In this document: positions 35,050 through 47,669 of the stretch, one piece after another
How the letters are laid out: each line of letters starts with the position of its first letter
How positions within the stretch are numbered: position 1 is the stretch's first letter
Source: Aedes albopictus
Taxonomy: Eukaryota > Arthropoda > Insecta > Diptera > Culicidae
Length of the DNA: 64,000 nt
Direction: 5' to 3'
Assembly: GCF_035046485.1 (NCBI RefSeq)
Contig: NC_085138.1
Location: forward strand, 275,881,694 to 275,945,693
Notes under the pieces: model-generated
What the model was told of the DNA's origin: nothing
The model's input: only the letters and a program-made list of their open reading frames with translations
Databases searched by the model: none
Program-made: the position numbers and the translations under genes

Positions 35050-35690
35050 CGCTTCTTAACATACCACTCATAAGTTTCTTGTGAGTTATATAGTTAATCT
35101 CATACAAAATTGTGGGGAATTAGGGTAAAATTAGCATAACTACATTTGCGCGGGTCACAGAAATCACTTCCATTCGATTCTTTGTATCATAATCCACTAA
35201 AGAATCCCTTCATAGCATACCACCCTTAAGTTTCTTGTGAGTTATATAGCTAATTTGATACAAAATTCAATATATGTGGAGAATAAGGGGAAAACGAGCA
35301 TAATTACATTCGCGCGGTCATTTCCATCACTTCTAATCGATTCCTTGTATCGTAATCCTCCAAATAAACACTTCTTAATTTACCATTCATATGTTCCTTG
35401 TAATTTCAAACAAAACTCTATAAATATGGAGAATTAGGATAAAATAGGCATAAATATATTTATGCGGTCACTTTCAATCACTTCCAATCGATTCTCTACA
35501 ACTTAATCCTTCAGAAAAGCCCTTCAAGGCAAACCGCATTAATGTTTCAGAAGTGTTTTAGAGCTAGTTTCATATAAAAGTCAATAAAAAACTGGGGAAT
35601 TAGGGCAAAATGAGCAGGATAATGATCCGTGTGGTCTGTTTAAAGACTTTCATTCGATTCTCCAGACAATTTTACGCCTAAAATCGTTTT
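35050..35690 (+). repeat. Tandem array, four ~165-bp units
   Basis: Units start near 35050, 35212, 35380 and 35530. Each contains in order TTCTTAA/AGCATACCA-type, TTTCTTGTGAGTTATATAG, GGGGAATTAGGG(T/C)AAAA, AGCATAA, GCGGTCA and a (T/C)CGATTC block. Identity falls towards the right. Non-coding. Confidence 0.75.
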
Positions 35691-35754
35691 GTTCTTTAAA
35701 AAAACTGGATGCGTTCGTAAGATACAAAATTTAGTGTAGGTTTGCACTGTTTTT

Positions 35755-36185
35755 TTTTTTTTCCACTGTGCGTTGTACGGAGACCGCTAATGTCGCGAGC
35801 AACTTACGCTTGCTCGAGACTATTGCCGTGCTATTTGACGCACACAATGGCGGCCCAGATGACGCTGTTGTACGCGTTCTTCACGTCCAGCGTGACGACC
35901 GCACTTTTGCGGATTCCTCTTCGCTTCTTTTGGAGCGCTATCTCGGCCGTTTTGGTTACAGCCCAAATAGCGTCCACCGTCGATCGACCCTTCCGGAGGC
36001 CAAACTGGATATACGAGAGCCTAGAGTCATCTGGTTCCTCGGTATAGTCCGTCAGCCTTGACAGAATGATCTGTTCCAACAGTTTCCCGCCGGTGTCCAA
36101 AAGACAGAAAAGTCTGTATGCCGACGGTTTACCTGGTGGGTAGCCCAACCGCCGTTTCAAATCAGTGCCACCCGATCTTACTAAG
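35755..36185 (-). pseudogene. R1-like reverse transcriptase fragment
   Basis: A minus-strand frame from 36160 to 35831 reads like the RT start of the R1 elements here: GKPSAYRLFCLLDTGGKLLE, GLRKGRSTVDAIWAVTKTAE and VVTLDVKNAYNSV. The equivalents in the plus-strand R1 are GDPSAYRPICLIDTAGKVLE and GFRKGRSTVDAILSVTKTAE. It ends in stops after about 110 codons. It is diverged, so it is a related but different and older family member. Confidence 0.75.
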
Positions 36186-36458
36186 AAGATAGAATGCCGT
36201 CGCTACGGACTCACTTGTGCATAGTTCCCTAAGCGTGTATCATTCCAGTTGCCAATTACAAGCCATGACCAGTATATCATAATTAGGAAATCACTGACGC
36301 CTTTCCTGATGTGCTCGAGGCACTCCAAGCTGGGCTGTGGCACTTTGGAAGCGGTGTATCATGTCGCTTGTACATGTACAGAGTTGCTTCCGGATGTGTG
36401 GAATTTCTGAAAAAAGCCCAGCAGAGACCACTGCTGGGCCGCCGCTATGCTTAGGCTC

Positions 36459-36771
36459 TTTTTTCCTTCTAAACCATAGGGGGGAAAATCTGCTCAACAG
36501 ACACCCTAACAGGAAGGTTAGGGTAGTGTGGGGTTAAGGCCGTCTTATACAACCATAGTAAAATCCAGGACTACTCGCTCCTCGACGCACTAAAACACAT
36601 TCCTATGGTCGCTATACCCTACGTCTCTCCGGAACCACCAAGAAGGTATAAAGAAGGCATTGCTTCAGAGAGGAACTAGTGCACATCGCACCCTCAAGGT
36701 TAGCTGCGTAGCCTAGCAGCAACGAACATCGATGACTCACTCTGTAGAGTCCATCACGGTAACATGCTGGC
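36459..36771 (-). mobile_element. Host R1 element, segment 6 (3' terminus)
   Basis: 3' UTR end of the minus-strand R1. It matches the plus-strand R1 near 61065-61340 (CTATGGTTTAGAAGGAAAAA end, and the TTAGGGTGTCTGTTGAGCAG block) and ends in a short A-run (36458-36463, read as T on plus). It is cut at 36771 by a hAT-like insertion. Confidence 0.85.
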
Positions 36772-37962
36772 TAGGCCTGTCCAGCTTTTCAAAAATGTTC
36801 TCTGATTCTCAAGTCCACCCCCATATTTTGATTGGCATCCTAAAAGAAGTAACTGGTCAAAATTTCAGCCAAATCCGTTGAAATTAAGAGGTGCATCAAA
36901 TCAATTTTGTGTTTTTTGACTATTTTTGAACTTCAAAAAATCATAACTACTCTAAAACATGTCAAAACTTAATTCTTTCGACAGAAATTGAAAGCTATAC
37001 TTGTCTGCTACAACTTCTCCGAACAACGTGTGCCAATAAAATTGATGGAAACATGTGTAATTATCACATTTGTAATCAGAAAAACCTTAAAAAGTTGATT
37101 TTTTGACAGATTTCGTTCTGGAACACCCTAATATACTTAATAAGTTGGATTTTTCAAAACGGCATCATATTCTCCAATGCTTTTTGGTTATTTGCTTCTT
37201 TGACACTAATGCTGTAGGAGTTGAGCAAAAATTACTAAAATTCGTGAAAGTCAAATGTGGCCTAAAAACTAGCTTTTTGGAGGCAATCACGTTGTGGCGC
37301 GAAATTGTACTGAACGAAGTAGCTTTGCCTCCTAGTAGTTTGCCTTGGCTACCCCCTACCACGGGTGATAACAAACAAGCGCGATGACAGGTGTTGGCTA
37401 TCATATCAGTGCTGACGCGATGCCACTTTTTGCGCGCCAAAGCGTGATTGCACCCGAAAAGCTAGTTTTTAGGCCACATTTGGCTTTCACGAATTTTAGT
37501 AATTTTTGCTCAACTCCTACAGCATTGGTGCCAAAAAAGCAAATATTCAAAAAACATTGGAGAATATGATGCCGTTTTAAAAAATCCAACTTATTACGTA
37601 TATTAGGGTATTCCAGAACAAAATCTATCAAAAAATCAACTTTTTAAGATTTTTCTGATTACAAATGTGATAATTACACATCTTTCCTTCAATTTTATTG
37701 GCACACGTTGTTCGGAGAAGTTGTAGCAAACAAGTATAGCTTTCAATTTCTGCCAAAAGAATGAAGTTTTGACATGTTTTAGTGTAGTTATGATTTTTTG
37801 AAGTTCAAAAATAGTCGAAAAACACAAAATTGATTTGATGCACCTCTTAATTTCAACGGATTTGGCTGAAATTTTGACCAGTTACTTCTTTTAGGATGCC
37901 AATCAAAATATGGGGGTGGACTTGAGAATCAGAGAACATTTTTTAAAAGCTGGACAGGCCTA
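36772..37962. mobile_element. 1.19-kb hAT-like foldback in the R1 3' UTR
   Basis: The ends TAGGCCTGTCCAGCTTTT are inverted and flanked by a perfect 8-bp duplication ATGCTGGC (36764-36771 and 37963-37970). The plus-strand R1 near 61050 shows the empty site with one copy of GCCAGCAT. The arms pair over hundreds of bases (CAAGTCCACCCCCATATTTT on both). The middle (about 37285-37440) is unique and contains a GC-richer segment. No transposase. Confidence 0.9.
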
Positions 37963-40616
37963 ATGCTGGCGCTTAGCCAGTTTTCCGAGTGGTCCTCGCC
38001 ACTCCCTATGTCCTCGGAAGGCGGGCAGGGTCAACTCTGCCCTCGCCCAACTGCTTGGCAGACATCAAGAACTGATGCCCACGTCCAACCCGATCTGACC
38101 TGCCCGTAAGGAAGGGTATCACTACCCTTCAGCCCCTATCAGATGAACCCGAAGGTTGCAGACAGCAGGGTATCACTCACCCCGACCCCTTTCCAACTGC
38201 GGGCTTGGATCCAACCCAGAAGACCGACGCCACGACAGCACCGCTACCGGGACTTCCTCTCCGCGGCCACTTAATCGCTGTAAGGGTCGATCTCGACCGC
38301 AGGGTACCGGTATGACCTACGAAGCCAACTTCGAACCCCTGGACCAACTCTTGTACTGCATCTGGACTAGCCATTCTCCGAGTCCACGCGCCACCTCCTC
38401 TGTAGCTCCCAGACGATATGGGTGATAGCCGTTAAAACGGCGTTCCAGCCAAACTCATCCTTACACATCCTCTGGACCAAATTGTCCGGAATTGTGTCCT
38501 CCCCGCATGTGGGAAGCATGCGGTCACGCATTGTGCGAAAACTCGGGCACACGAACAAAGCGTGTTCCGCCGTTTCCTCTAAACCATTGCACACTGGGCA
38601 TTCGGGAGAATCCGCATGCCCGAAACGGTGTAGATACTGTCGGAAGCAACCATGACCTGTAAGGAAATGTGTCAGGTGGAATGTAACTTCCCCATGGCGC
38701 CTATTAATCCAACTATCTATCCTCGGTATCAACCTATGCGTCCACCTTCCTTTGGTGGAACTGTCCCACGCGCGCTGCCATTTGACCATAGAGGCCATCC
38801 TGGCAGTCCTGCGTATGCCTCTTGTGCCGCGCATTTTGAAGCACTCCATGTCCTCACTGATAAGAATGCTGATAGGCACCATACCAGTAATGACGTAGAG
38901 AGCGTCGTGTGACACGGTACGGTACGCGCTCGCAACCCTCAGGCACATAAGCCTGTAAGTACTTTCCAGCTTCCGTCGGTAGCATTCAGTACTTAGCGCG
39001 GTGCCCCACGCCGGGCCGCCATACCTAAGTATGGACGTAGCAACACTAGCCAGAAGCTTGCGCTTACTGGCGTACACCGCAGAGCTATTGGACATCATCC
39101 GGGACAGTGCCGCAATAGCTGTGGAGGCTCTTTTACAGGCATACTCGACGTGGCTACCGAAGGTAAGCTTATCGTCGATCATCACGCCCAAGTGTTTGAC
39201 GGAGCGCTTTAACAGGATAGTGCACTCTCCTACACTGATTTCCGTCTGATGCTCCGACTTCCGGTTGTTAACAACCGTCACCTCTGTCTTGTGGTGAGCC
39301 AGCTCCAGTTTCCTGGACCGGATCCACGCCTCCACAACCTTGATCGAGTGGTCGGTAGTCAACTTCACCTCCTCGATCGTTTCACCGTAGACTTCGACCG
39401 TAATGTCGTCGGCAAATCCGACAATCTCCACTCCCACTGGGTACTCTAACCTCAACACCTTATCGTACCTGACATTCCATAACACCGGACCCAGGATGGA
39501 ACCTTGCGGGACTCCTGAGGTTATGTGAAAGCACTTCCGACCCACCTCCGTGTCGTAAACTAGTACACGATTCTGAAAGTAGCTTTCGATAATCTTGTAC
39601 AGGTACTCCGGTATCCCCAGATGCAAGAGCGCATCGGCAATAGCAGACCAGCTGGCGCTATTAAACGCATTCCTTACATCCAGAGTCACTACCGCGCAGA
39701 AGCGAAGTCCCCTCCTCTTCGGCTCGAGTGCTTTCTCGGCGGACAAGATAGCGTCTACGGTGAACCTCCCCTTCCGGAAGCCGCAGTGGTTGCTCGAAAG
39801 ACCATTTTCGCCCTCGGAGAACCTCAACATTCTATTAAGGATGATCTTTTCCAGCACCTTCCCCGCAGTGTCAATCAAGCATATTGGTCTATATGCCGAC
39901 GGGTCTCCGGGTGGTTTCCCCGCCTTTGGCAATATTACCAGGCTCTGCCTCTTCCAAGCTTCTGGGAAAACTCCCTCGTCCAGGCATTTCTGCATAGCAG
40001 ACCTGAACATCTCGGGAGCCTCTGCAATAGCTACTTTTAAGGTCAGGTTTGGAACTCCGTCCGGACCTGGGGCCTTACCTACGCTAAGGGACTTAGCTAT
40101 CCCCGCAAGTTCCACATCGGTGACCCTCTCCTCATCGCCAGCCCCAGTCCCCGGCTGTCCTACGAAAGAAGGCAAAGGACTAGGATCATGACGCGGAAAA
40201 AGTCCTCCAATGATCCCCTCCAACATCTCTGGGGATTGCTCTGTAGGAGCCATCACACCTCTCGTCTTGGCCATAACGATCCTGTAGGCGTCACCCCATG
40301 GGTTCGTATTGGCACCCTGACAGAGACCCTCAAAGCAGGCCTTTTTGCTTGCTCTTATCTCGGTCTTAAGCGCGGCTTTTGCAGCGGCGAACACCACCCG
40401 CCGTTCGTTTCGCTCTTCCTCTGATCGTGCTCGCTCCATCCGCCGGCCGCCTAACCCGTAGGCAGGCGCGGCGCTGGTCCGCAATCGGGTCGGTCCACCA
40501 GTAAGCCGGTGGCTCACCTAGGCATGGTCGCATCACACGCACGTGAGAGCACTGTTACCAGCTTGTCGCCGTCTAAACCGAGTAAGTTTCGCTCACGGTG
40601 GAGCGCCTCCCTAAAT
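37963..40616 (-). pseudogene. Host R1 element, segment 5: RT and C-terminal domain of ORF2
   Basis: A long frame (40480 down to 38367, stop) encodes the RT and tail of R1 ORF2: SVGKAPGPDGVPN, GDPSAYRPICLIDTAGKVLE, the catalytic FADDI, and a terminal CPVCNGLEETAEHALFVC zinc-knuckle-like motif. It is roughly 95 % identical to the plus-strand copy but lacks four codons in the RT (TVDAILSAEKALE against TVDAILSVTKTAEKALE), and its upstream part is out of frame. The 3' UTR follows to the hAT insertion. Because the endonuclease portion lies beyond another insertion and has a stop, this is a dead gene despite the long frame. Confidence 0.9.
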
Positions 40617-41003
40617 CAGAGATGCATTTTGAATGCTCATGATCTGTGAGCGAGCTAAAATTGTTCTCTTGAAGCTCTCAAGATCATGTTCAAAATTATG
40701 AACACAATCTAGATTACTATAGATTGAACACAGATCGGTGTTCAGAATTGACAGGTCAGATACGTTTGGTTTGGATTGGGAAATTGGAAGTAGGAGTTTT
40801 CTATCGACAAGACAGCAACATTGGAATGCTTCCGAGTTTTTAGCTATCGTTAGGTAGGCCTTTCTCATTACACAAGACCGGAGTGAGCTCTTCGATTCCA
40901 TTCCAACGAAACCATGGCGTGTTCTCACTAGCCCGGTTGGGACCATCAGATACGCGGCAGTAAAACCGTTGAATACAAGTAGATGTCCGAGCTTAGCCGG
41001 GTG

Positions 41004-41664
41004 AGCTTGAGCTGAGCTGAGCTGAGCTTGATTGACCGCCCGTGGATGCTACTCCAGTATCGCCAGACCAGCTACACTCACACAAGGACCAATGAGATAA
41101 CTGCCGGGGACTAGCAGGCATCTTCAGTGTGTGAGCGTTGGTGGTCTTCTATTTTTAGGCGACAATGGCGCCTGCCACGTCAGGTTGCAGGTCAATGTGG
41201 GGAAGGGGTAAGGAAGTGATGATTGCAATCGTTTGTATCCACATCTGGCCGAATATACCTCTGCGCCAGCACAAATTCATGCGGATGTTGGAGTGTTGGT
41301 GGGAATTGGTTGGCAGAAGGTTCACACATTGGTGTGTGGATACCAGAGGAAGGTGATAGAATTGTGTGTTTTTTATTATTTGCGGCACAGCTCGCTTCAT
41401 TGCATAACTTGTAGGCATTTTCTAATAGGATTGTGACACTGTGCTGTGAAAGTTTGGAAGGAAGGGAAACGGCTTTTTCAACCCGTTTCTGTTCTAGCGA
41501 CGGCTATGAACATGTTTATATACATGAGTTGTATATGTAGAGAGCAGAGGGAAAGTATATAGAAAGATACAAAGTAGGAGGAAAGGGACGGGCCAGGGAT
41601 TGAACCCAGGACCTTCTGCATATAAATCAGAAGCGGTAGCCACTAGACCACCAAGCCCCTTCTT
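41004..41664 (-). mobile_element. tRNA-headed retroposon with 32-bp target duplication
   Basis: Read on the minus strand from 41664: GGGGCTTGGTGGTCTAGTGG (A-box region), then GGGTTCAATCCCTGG (B box), a tRNA-unrelated body, and a tail of CAGCT-type repeats at 41009-41030. A perfect 32-bp direct repeat flanks it (40972-41003 and 41665-41696). At 661 bp it is long for a SINE, so a composite body is possible. The head is Feilai-like, which was not verified. Confidence 0.8.
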
Positions 41665-41940
41665 AATACAAGTAGATGTCCGAGCTTAGCCGGGTGTACT
41701 AAGAAGAGCTCTTTTATTCGTTACTTTTGGTGGAACGGTCAAGTCTCCGTCGGTTGACTCCACAGTAGTGCTTAAGTTGCTCGGATGTCTTCCAAATAGA
41801 TTACTAAACTCATAGCTTTTTACATTCAACGCCTTAAACCACCATTGACTAACAAAAATAATTGACTAATCATTTAATTTTTACTTCGAAATCTCAGTTT
41901 TCAATTTAGCACTAGGTCTAACATTTACAGGAAGAATACA

Positions 41941-42133
41941 GTCAGGTTTTTTTTTACGCGGGGAATACGTACCGCGTAAAAAAAATTCAGTTCAAAATTC
42001 GAAAAACCGCGTAAAAAAAGTCTCACCATTTCTCGACGAACCATGCAAAAATAGGACGATGAAATTCTTTTTTATATGGAGTTTTCATTTACGCGGCCGC
42101 GTAAATGAAAACCGCGTAAAAAAGACCTGACTG
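41941..42133. mobile_element. 193-bp TA-flanked MITE, CAGTCAGG ends
   Basis: TA at 41939-41940 and 42134-42135. Ends are CAGTCAGGTTTTTTTTTACG and (other strand) CAGTCAGGTCTTTTTTACGC. Several TTTACGCGG copies lie inside. Pogo-like by end type. Confidence 0.75.
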
Positions 42134-42289
42134 TAGCTGTATGTGTCGGTAGCAATTTGTTGCTATCAGTTGCTACTAGCTACGAAGAGCACTGTGATCA
42201 GGCGCCTCTAATGTTTGAACATGAACATGGCTCACGTGAGCACAGCTTTTGAACAGAACATGAACAGAACGCGTTCAAATGCATCTCTG

Positions 42290-43230
42290 CCCTAAATACC
42301 CCTTCGTCGAAGTATGATGTCTTCCACCAGCGAGGGCTTGGCCTTGGCCTAGCCGCCTCTTCTTCTATCCGCTGTCTGCTGTTGTTGTAGTCGATACTGT
42401 AGCGAACCGCCAGGTGGTCGCTGTGAGTGTAGTCATCATCTACTTTCCAGTTCGAGCTACTTGTTAAGCCAGGACTACAAAAGGTCACGTCAATAATTGA
42501 CTCCGCTCCGTTTCGACTATAGGTACTCTTGGTACCGACATTAGCCAAGTCGACATCTAAGATGGCCAGTGCTTCTAGCAGGATCTGACCCCGCTGGTTC
42601 GTGAAACGCCTTCCGCCTTCCACGGCCCAGGCATAACAGTCACCCGCTATTACCACCGGCCTTCGCCCTGTAGGCACGGTCGTTAAGCGGTCCAGCATTT
42701 GCGTGAACCGCTCGATCGACCATCGCGGAGGCGCATAACAGCTTCAGAAGAAGACCCCGTTTACTTTGGCGACCACGAAGCCCTCATAGGTAGTAGACAC
42801 AAACTCCTGGACGGGGTATTTACCCGTCGTCCATATCACCGCCATTTTTCTGGTCCCATCCGCGACCCAGTTGCCGTTGCCAGCGGGTACTCGGTATGGG
42901 TCCGATATGATGGCGATACCCGTCTCCCACTCAGAAACCGCCTGACAAAGCAGTTGCTGAGCCGCATCACAGTGGTTCAGGTTCACCTGCGTTACCTGCA
43001 CTGTGATTTGTTGTACACTGCGGTTTTCTTGAAGGCCGGGCACTTTGGACCACCCATCGGATGTCTGTTGTTCGAGGATTTCCCGGTACAGATCATGCAG
43101 ATGGGCGGACTTGTGCAGCTTTGGGCCTTATGACCTCCAGCGCCGTATCGCCTGCACAGTTTGCGCCTGTCGGGGCATTTGCAGTCCCACGACTTGTGTC
43201 CTGGTTCCAGACACCTGAAGCAAACCTCTG
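42290..43230 (-). pseudogene. Host R1 element, segment 4: end of gag and endonuclease
   Basis: Read from 43230 downward: the gag CCHC knuckles (CFRCLEPGHKSWDC and following), then the ORF2 endonuclease (LNLNHCDAAQQLLCQ, GDCYAWAVEGG, HSDHLAVRYSID). A TGA replaces a cysteine codon after NGVFF near 42741. The usual GDFNAW motif is GDCYAW, and the first CCHC knuckle abuts the 43231 insertion. Clearly non-functional. Confidence 0.9.
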
Positions 43231-44976
43231 CACAGTGGGATCATTCTGAAAAAAGACGATCAAAACCTCTAAGAGCCGTTAGATGACATTTTAGCATATA
43301 GGTGTCTTTGGAAGATATGTTCAGAAAAATCTTCTCTATTTTTATGCATATTCACTGTATGGTAAAACTGTAGGGTGAACCCGAGCAAAAAAATATTTTT
43401 TCAAAATAGTTTTTTAGAGGGTAGATGTCTTTAGCAAAGTTGTAGAACAAGTAATTTCAAGTAACTTTGCTGAAGACACCATATAGCTTGGACTTAATTT
43501 TTTGGGAGAAAATATGAAAGTTTTAAAAAACAACCTCAAAATCAGTTTTTTGAACTTTTCCATGATTGTATCGTAAAATTTCAACGTGATATGTTCTACA
43601 AGTTTGTAGGTACTACTGGAATACATTATCTTGCCGAAGACACCAACTCTGTAAAATTGAAAATTGCTCCAGTAAACCATTTTTTTTGAAAAAAATTCAC
43701 TATTTTCACTATTGAATATTTTTTGAATAGGCACTCTTTGGCAGCCGTGCTATCAAAATTTCACTGGCTCATCATGTCCAGAATAGACCAAAAGTGACTT
43801 AACAATCGGGTCTGATAAGGCACTTTGATTTCTGATGCTATTTTAATAGTCATTTTTCAAAGGAAATATTCACTAATTTCATACAAATCATTTAATACAA
43901 ACTAAAAACTCACGAAAACTTTTCGACATTAATATTTGTTAATCAAAATAGTATTCTTGTTGAAGTAGTCTACATTTCTAGCACTGTGGTTGACTTTACG
44001 TTGAATACCCGACAAAAAATATCGCTTTTTAAATGTTTAGATGAGTTAAAAACTCACTATTGAATATTTTTTGAGTGGGCACTTTTTGGCAGCCGTGCTG
44101 TCAAAATTTCTATGGTTCATTATGTCCAGAATAGACCAAAATTGACTTAACAATCGGGTCTGTTAAGGCACTTTGATATCTGAAGCTATTTTAATAGTAA
44201 TTTTCAAAGAAAATATTCACAAATCTCATACAACCTTTTCGATATTATTTTTAGCTCATCCGAGTAGTAATTCTGAATAAAAAAAACAAGTTAAATAAAT
44301 GTAAACTATTTCAACTGTTAGTGTCATTTATTTTGAACTACAAATTTTGAAAGAGGGAAAAGCCTCTTTGAGTGATTTCTTCATCTATGAAATCTTTCTC
44401 AAAAAGGCAAAACCTTTTTATCTTTTCAAAAAATCGTTATAATATAAAGTTAAAACTAAAGGCTCCTCCGGAAAAGTATCCATAATCGAGCCGTGATCGT
44501 GATGCGGATTTGTCAAGGGATGAACCAAGGTAATATGTCTACGACGAAGGAATTTTGAAAATCATGGACAGGAATCGACCTAACGGACGCAGTTTTTGAA
44601 AACCGCAAAAAATAAATTTTAAAGAGTATCAAACAGCATAACCAATTTCAATAAAATATTTGTGAAGAATTTTCATCATGGCGTAAGATTTACAACCTAG
44701 AATATCTCTAACAGATACTGGCTGTTTCAATGTGATATAATGTTTCACTCGTTTTATTATTATTTTTCTATTTTCAACACAAAACTTGTAGAGGCATTCA
44801 TTATATTTTCGCCTTTTTAGTTTTTTAACCGAAGTTATCATGTTAACATAGCAAATGAACAGAAATGTTATCATTGTTTTAGTTAATTGATTAATGTTTG
44901 TATTTTAACATAAACAAATGCATTGGGAATTACAATAAAAAAATTAGATAAAAACACAGTTTTTAAATAGTGTTAA

Positions 44977-45288
44977 CCCTCTACTTCCCATGGTTGCTCT
45001 ACAGCACCATCGATTTTCGGCGAATTCGGGACAAATGGAATTAGATGAATATGATGCAATAATTTTACAAATATGGTTGTAACCTCATAAGGTTGATCCA
45101 ACTACTAACTACTTGTTTCAATAGTGGAACTATTGATAAACAATCAAAAACCTATTGATTTACATCCAAAAATTTTTTCATTGATTTCGAAAAATTTAGC
45201 CAATTTGCAATAAATTTTGTTCAAGCACTTTTTTCGGAAACGCTTTTTAGCATAGATATAGTCGTTCAAAGTCGTGGGAAGGAAAGGG
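44977..45288. mobile_element. 312-bp piggyBac-like MITE
   Basis: TTAA at 44973-44976 and 45289-45292. Ends are CCCTCTACTTCCCATG and (other strand) CCCTTTCCTTCCCACG. Third TTAA/CCCT-type MITE in the window. Confidence 0.8.
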
Positions 45289-45460
45289 TTAAAAATTCAT
45301 CTAAAAATTTAAAAAGCGATATTTTTTGTCGTATATTCAATGTAAAGTCAACCACAGTGTTAGAAATGCAGACTAGTTCAACAAGAATACTATTTGGATT
45401 AACAAATATTAATGTCGAAAAGTTTTCGTGAGTTTTCAGTTTGTATTAGACACATTCTAC

Positions 45461-45887
45461 CGTGACGTTACAACGTTTTGACGCATTCGTAGTCAGATTT
45501 TCCACTATAACTCATAAAAACGAGCGTAAACCTCAAAATATTTTTTCATATTCGGATTCCTTGTAAAATTTCTGATATATTTGACCTAATGAACATTTAG
45601 TATTCATTAGAAAAACGTGTTCAAAATGCGTATTTGTAGCGTGACGTTACAACGCGCTAGAATCCGACCCTCTCTAACGCGCTACCAACATCTTAAAATA
45701 TCTGCTCGGATTTTTATTATATTCTGATTTTTTTTCCACCATTGAAATTTATTGGTTTGTTCTTTAATTCAATGGAATAAAACATTTAAATTTCGGATTT
45801 GTTTTTGGATAATCGACTTATACATTTCGTGACGTTACAACGCCCGTTTAGTTTCAAACAGGGTTCTGCTCGCGTTGTAACGTCACG
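45461..45887. repeat. Repeat with multiple CGTGACGTTACAACG motifs
   Basis: CGTGACGTTACAACG at 45461 and its inverse CGTTGTAACGTCACG ending at 45887 bracket a 427-bp segment. Direct copies also lie at about 45640 and 45829. The mirrored arm of the 11.5-kb element has more at 53487 and 53653. Probably a foldback element of its own; boundaries are not proven. Confidence 0.55.
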
Positions 45888-46799
45888 AAAATGCACATCA
45901 TGTTAGAATCAGAATAATCAGCCAAAGGAGACTGGGTGAATCTGGGCCCGGAATGTACACCAATGACCCATATCTCTTTCGATAGGTCTAATTGAGACAA
46001 GAAAAAGTTGCTATGGAGTCAAAAATATTCATCATGGGAGAAAAAAGTTATTTGACATGTTTTTGGATGGGTTTTAGTTGTTTTTTATTGTAATTACTTG
46101 CATTATTTTTCACAAACAACCAATCTCAAATAAACCAAATATCTCATCTGACAGTGTTATATTCAATGATAAGTCATTCTATTACAAAAAGAATATACTA
46201 ATGATTTCAGGGACAGGCCAGTGCATAGAAATGGTTGGAATTTCTACAAGTTTTTCGGAAAAAGTGAAAGGCGCGTAGAGTATTAATCTAGGTATTAATA
46301 TCATTATAGTGGAAGAAGGATAACCAAAAGTATTATACTTTAAGTTCCTTCTTTTGAACAAGAACTTATGCAATGTACAGATTATAAAGTTGAAACACAG
46401 TGAAACATCAACATATAAGGGAAGAACGGAAAAAAAACACTTCGAGTCAAGTGAAACTTGATTAAACTTATTTAAAGGTGTTTTTACAATGTGTGTGATG
46501 CACAAGGTTCTAAAAATAATATTCATTGCTGTACCGTTAGGATACCAGAAATATTGTGACTCTAGGTAGACGACAATGCTTTCAATAAGAAGTTTGATTA
46601 CTTTGAATGTTTGATCTCAGCAAAAACTTTTTAACCTTGGTAATAGTAAGTGAATGCAATATACATGTAATGGGTCTAAGAAGATTCGGATACCGAGAGG
46701 AATACCTAGGGCTATTCCAAAAATGGAATTCAAGAAAAAGCTGGCGATTCATGGAGCAAGATGCTAGTAAAAAGCAAAGAGTTAGTGGAAAAAGCTGAC

Positions 46800-47660
46800 G
46801 AATCGAGCAAAAAGCTCATGGTAGAGCAGGAAGTTCAAGATTCTGTGAAGAAGCAGACGAATCTTAGAGAAGGCGAGAAAAACCTCCAGAAACTGGGTAT
46901 TCTGAAGAGCTACCGAGGGCTCTAGGAACATGCTGCTGGTTCTGAGGAGGAAGTGGTTATTTCAAGGGAACTACAAAAAAATATTGGAGTTGAAAGATAG
47001 AAGCTTGGGATTCTAGCTAGAATTGGATAATACTGAAGGGAACATGAAGCTGGGGTTTTTGAGAGACAGCTGTGTGTGTTTGAATAAACTGATGATTCAT
47101 TATGATATCGAGAGGCACAATAGCAAGCTTTGTAGGTGATGTGGGGACGAATGTCATAGGGCGCAAAGCAGGATAAACCATCTCAAGTGCTTGATTTGTT
47201 CCGGGAAATACGCGAACAGCATGTACAGATGTCCTGGCATCTAAAATGCCTTTGTTGATAAGTCACAGTACAAACCTGAGCTACTGTGACGCAGACCAGG
47301 CACTACTGATTCAGACAGTCGCTGAGTGGAAGATGGATATCACCATCATAACGGACCACCCATACCAAAAATCCACCGATATCAGCAACTGTGTCGGCAT
47401 TTGACTCAGCAATATGAACAACGGGAAAATATCCCGTCTAGGGGTAGGTATTGGAACAGTTCACTCAGATACTGGACTGTATTACGACTATGTATGTAGG
47501 ACAAAACCGGGTAACGGGTGACTTCAATGCCTGGGCCGTGGAAAGGGGACACCGCGGTGCACCGTTTCACGAACCAGCTTGGTCTCTGCTAAAGGCTCTG
47601 ACCATGCTAGGTTTCGTATTGGCTCTAATGTCGGTATTGAAAGGCCTTTAGCAGGAAAGG
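46800..47660 (+). pseudogene. R1 gag-endonuclease relic, plus strand
   Basis: Scattered but colinear similarity to the plus-strand R1. A knuckle region (GATGTGGGGACGAATGTCAT and TTTGTTCCGGGAAATACGCG) is followed by endonuclease pieces (GTCGCTGAGTGGAAGATGGA; GGGTGACTTCAATGCCTGGG, matching the GDFNAW codons). Many stops and frameshifts. It ends at a Harbinger-like insertion. Confidence 0.7.
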
Positions 47661-47669
47661 AGTTGATTA

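Larger units (their letters stand above)
40617..42289. mobile_element. 1.67-kb hAT-like element in R1 ORF2
   Basis: The ends CAGAGATGCATTT are perfectly inverted and flanked by CCCTAAAT (40609-40616 and 42290-42297). The plus-strand R1 at about 58362 has a single ATTTAGGG. Subterminal GTTCA/TGAAC words are clustered at both ends, as is common in hATs. No transposase. A tRNA-headed SINE and a small MITE are nested inside. Confidence 0.9.

Noticed and set aside
38367..40517. A functional 716-codon protein
   Set aside because: It is the RT part of a minus-strand R1 whose endonuclease is separated by a 1.67-kb insertion and carries a stop; the long frame only reflects its recent death.
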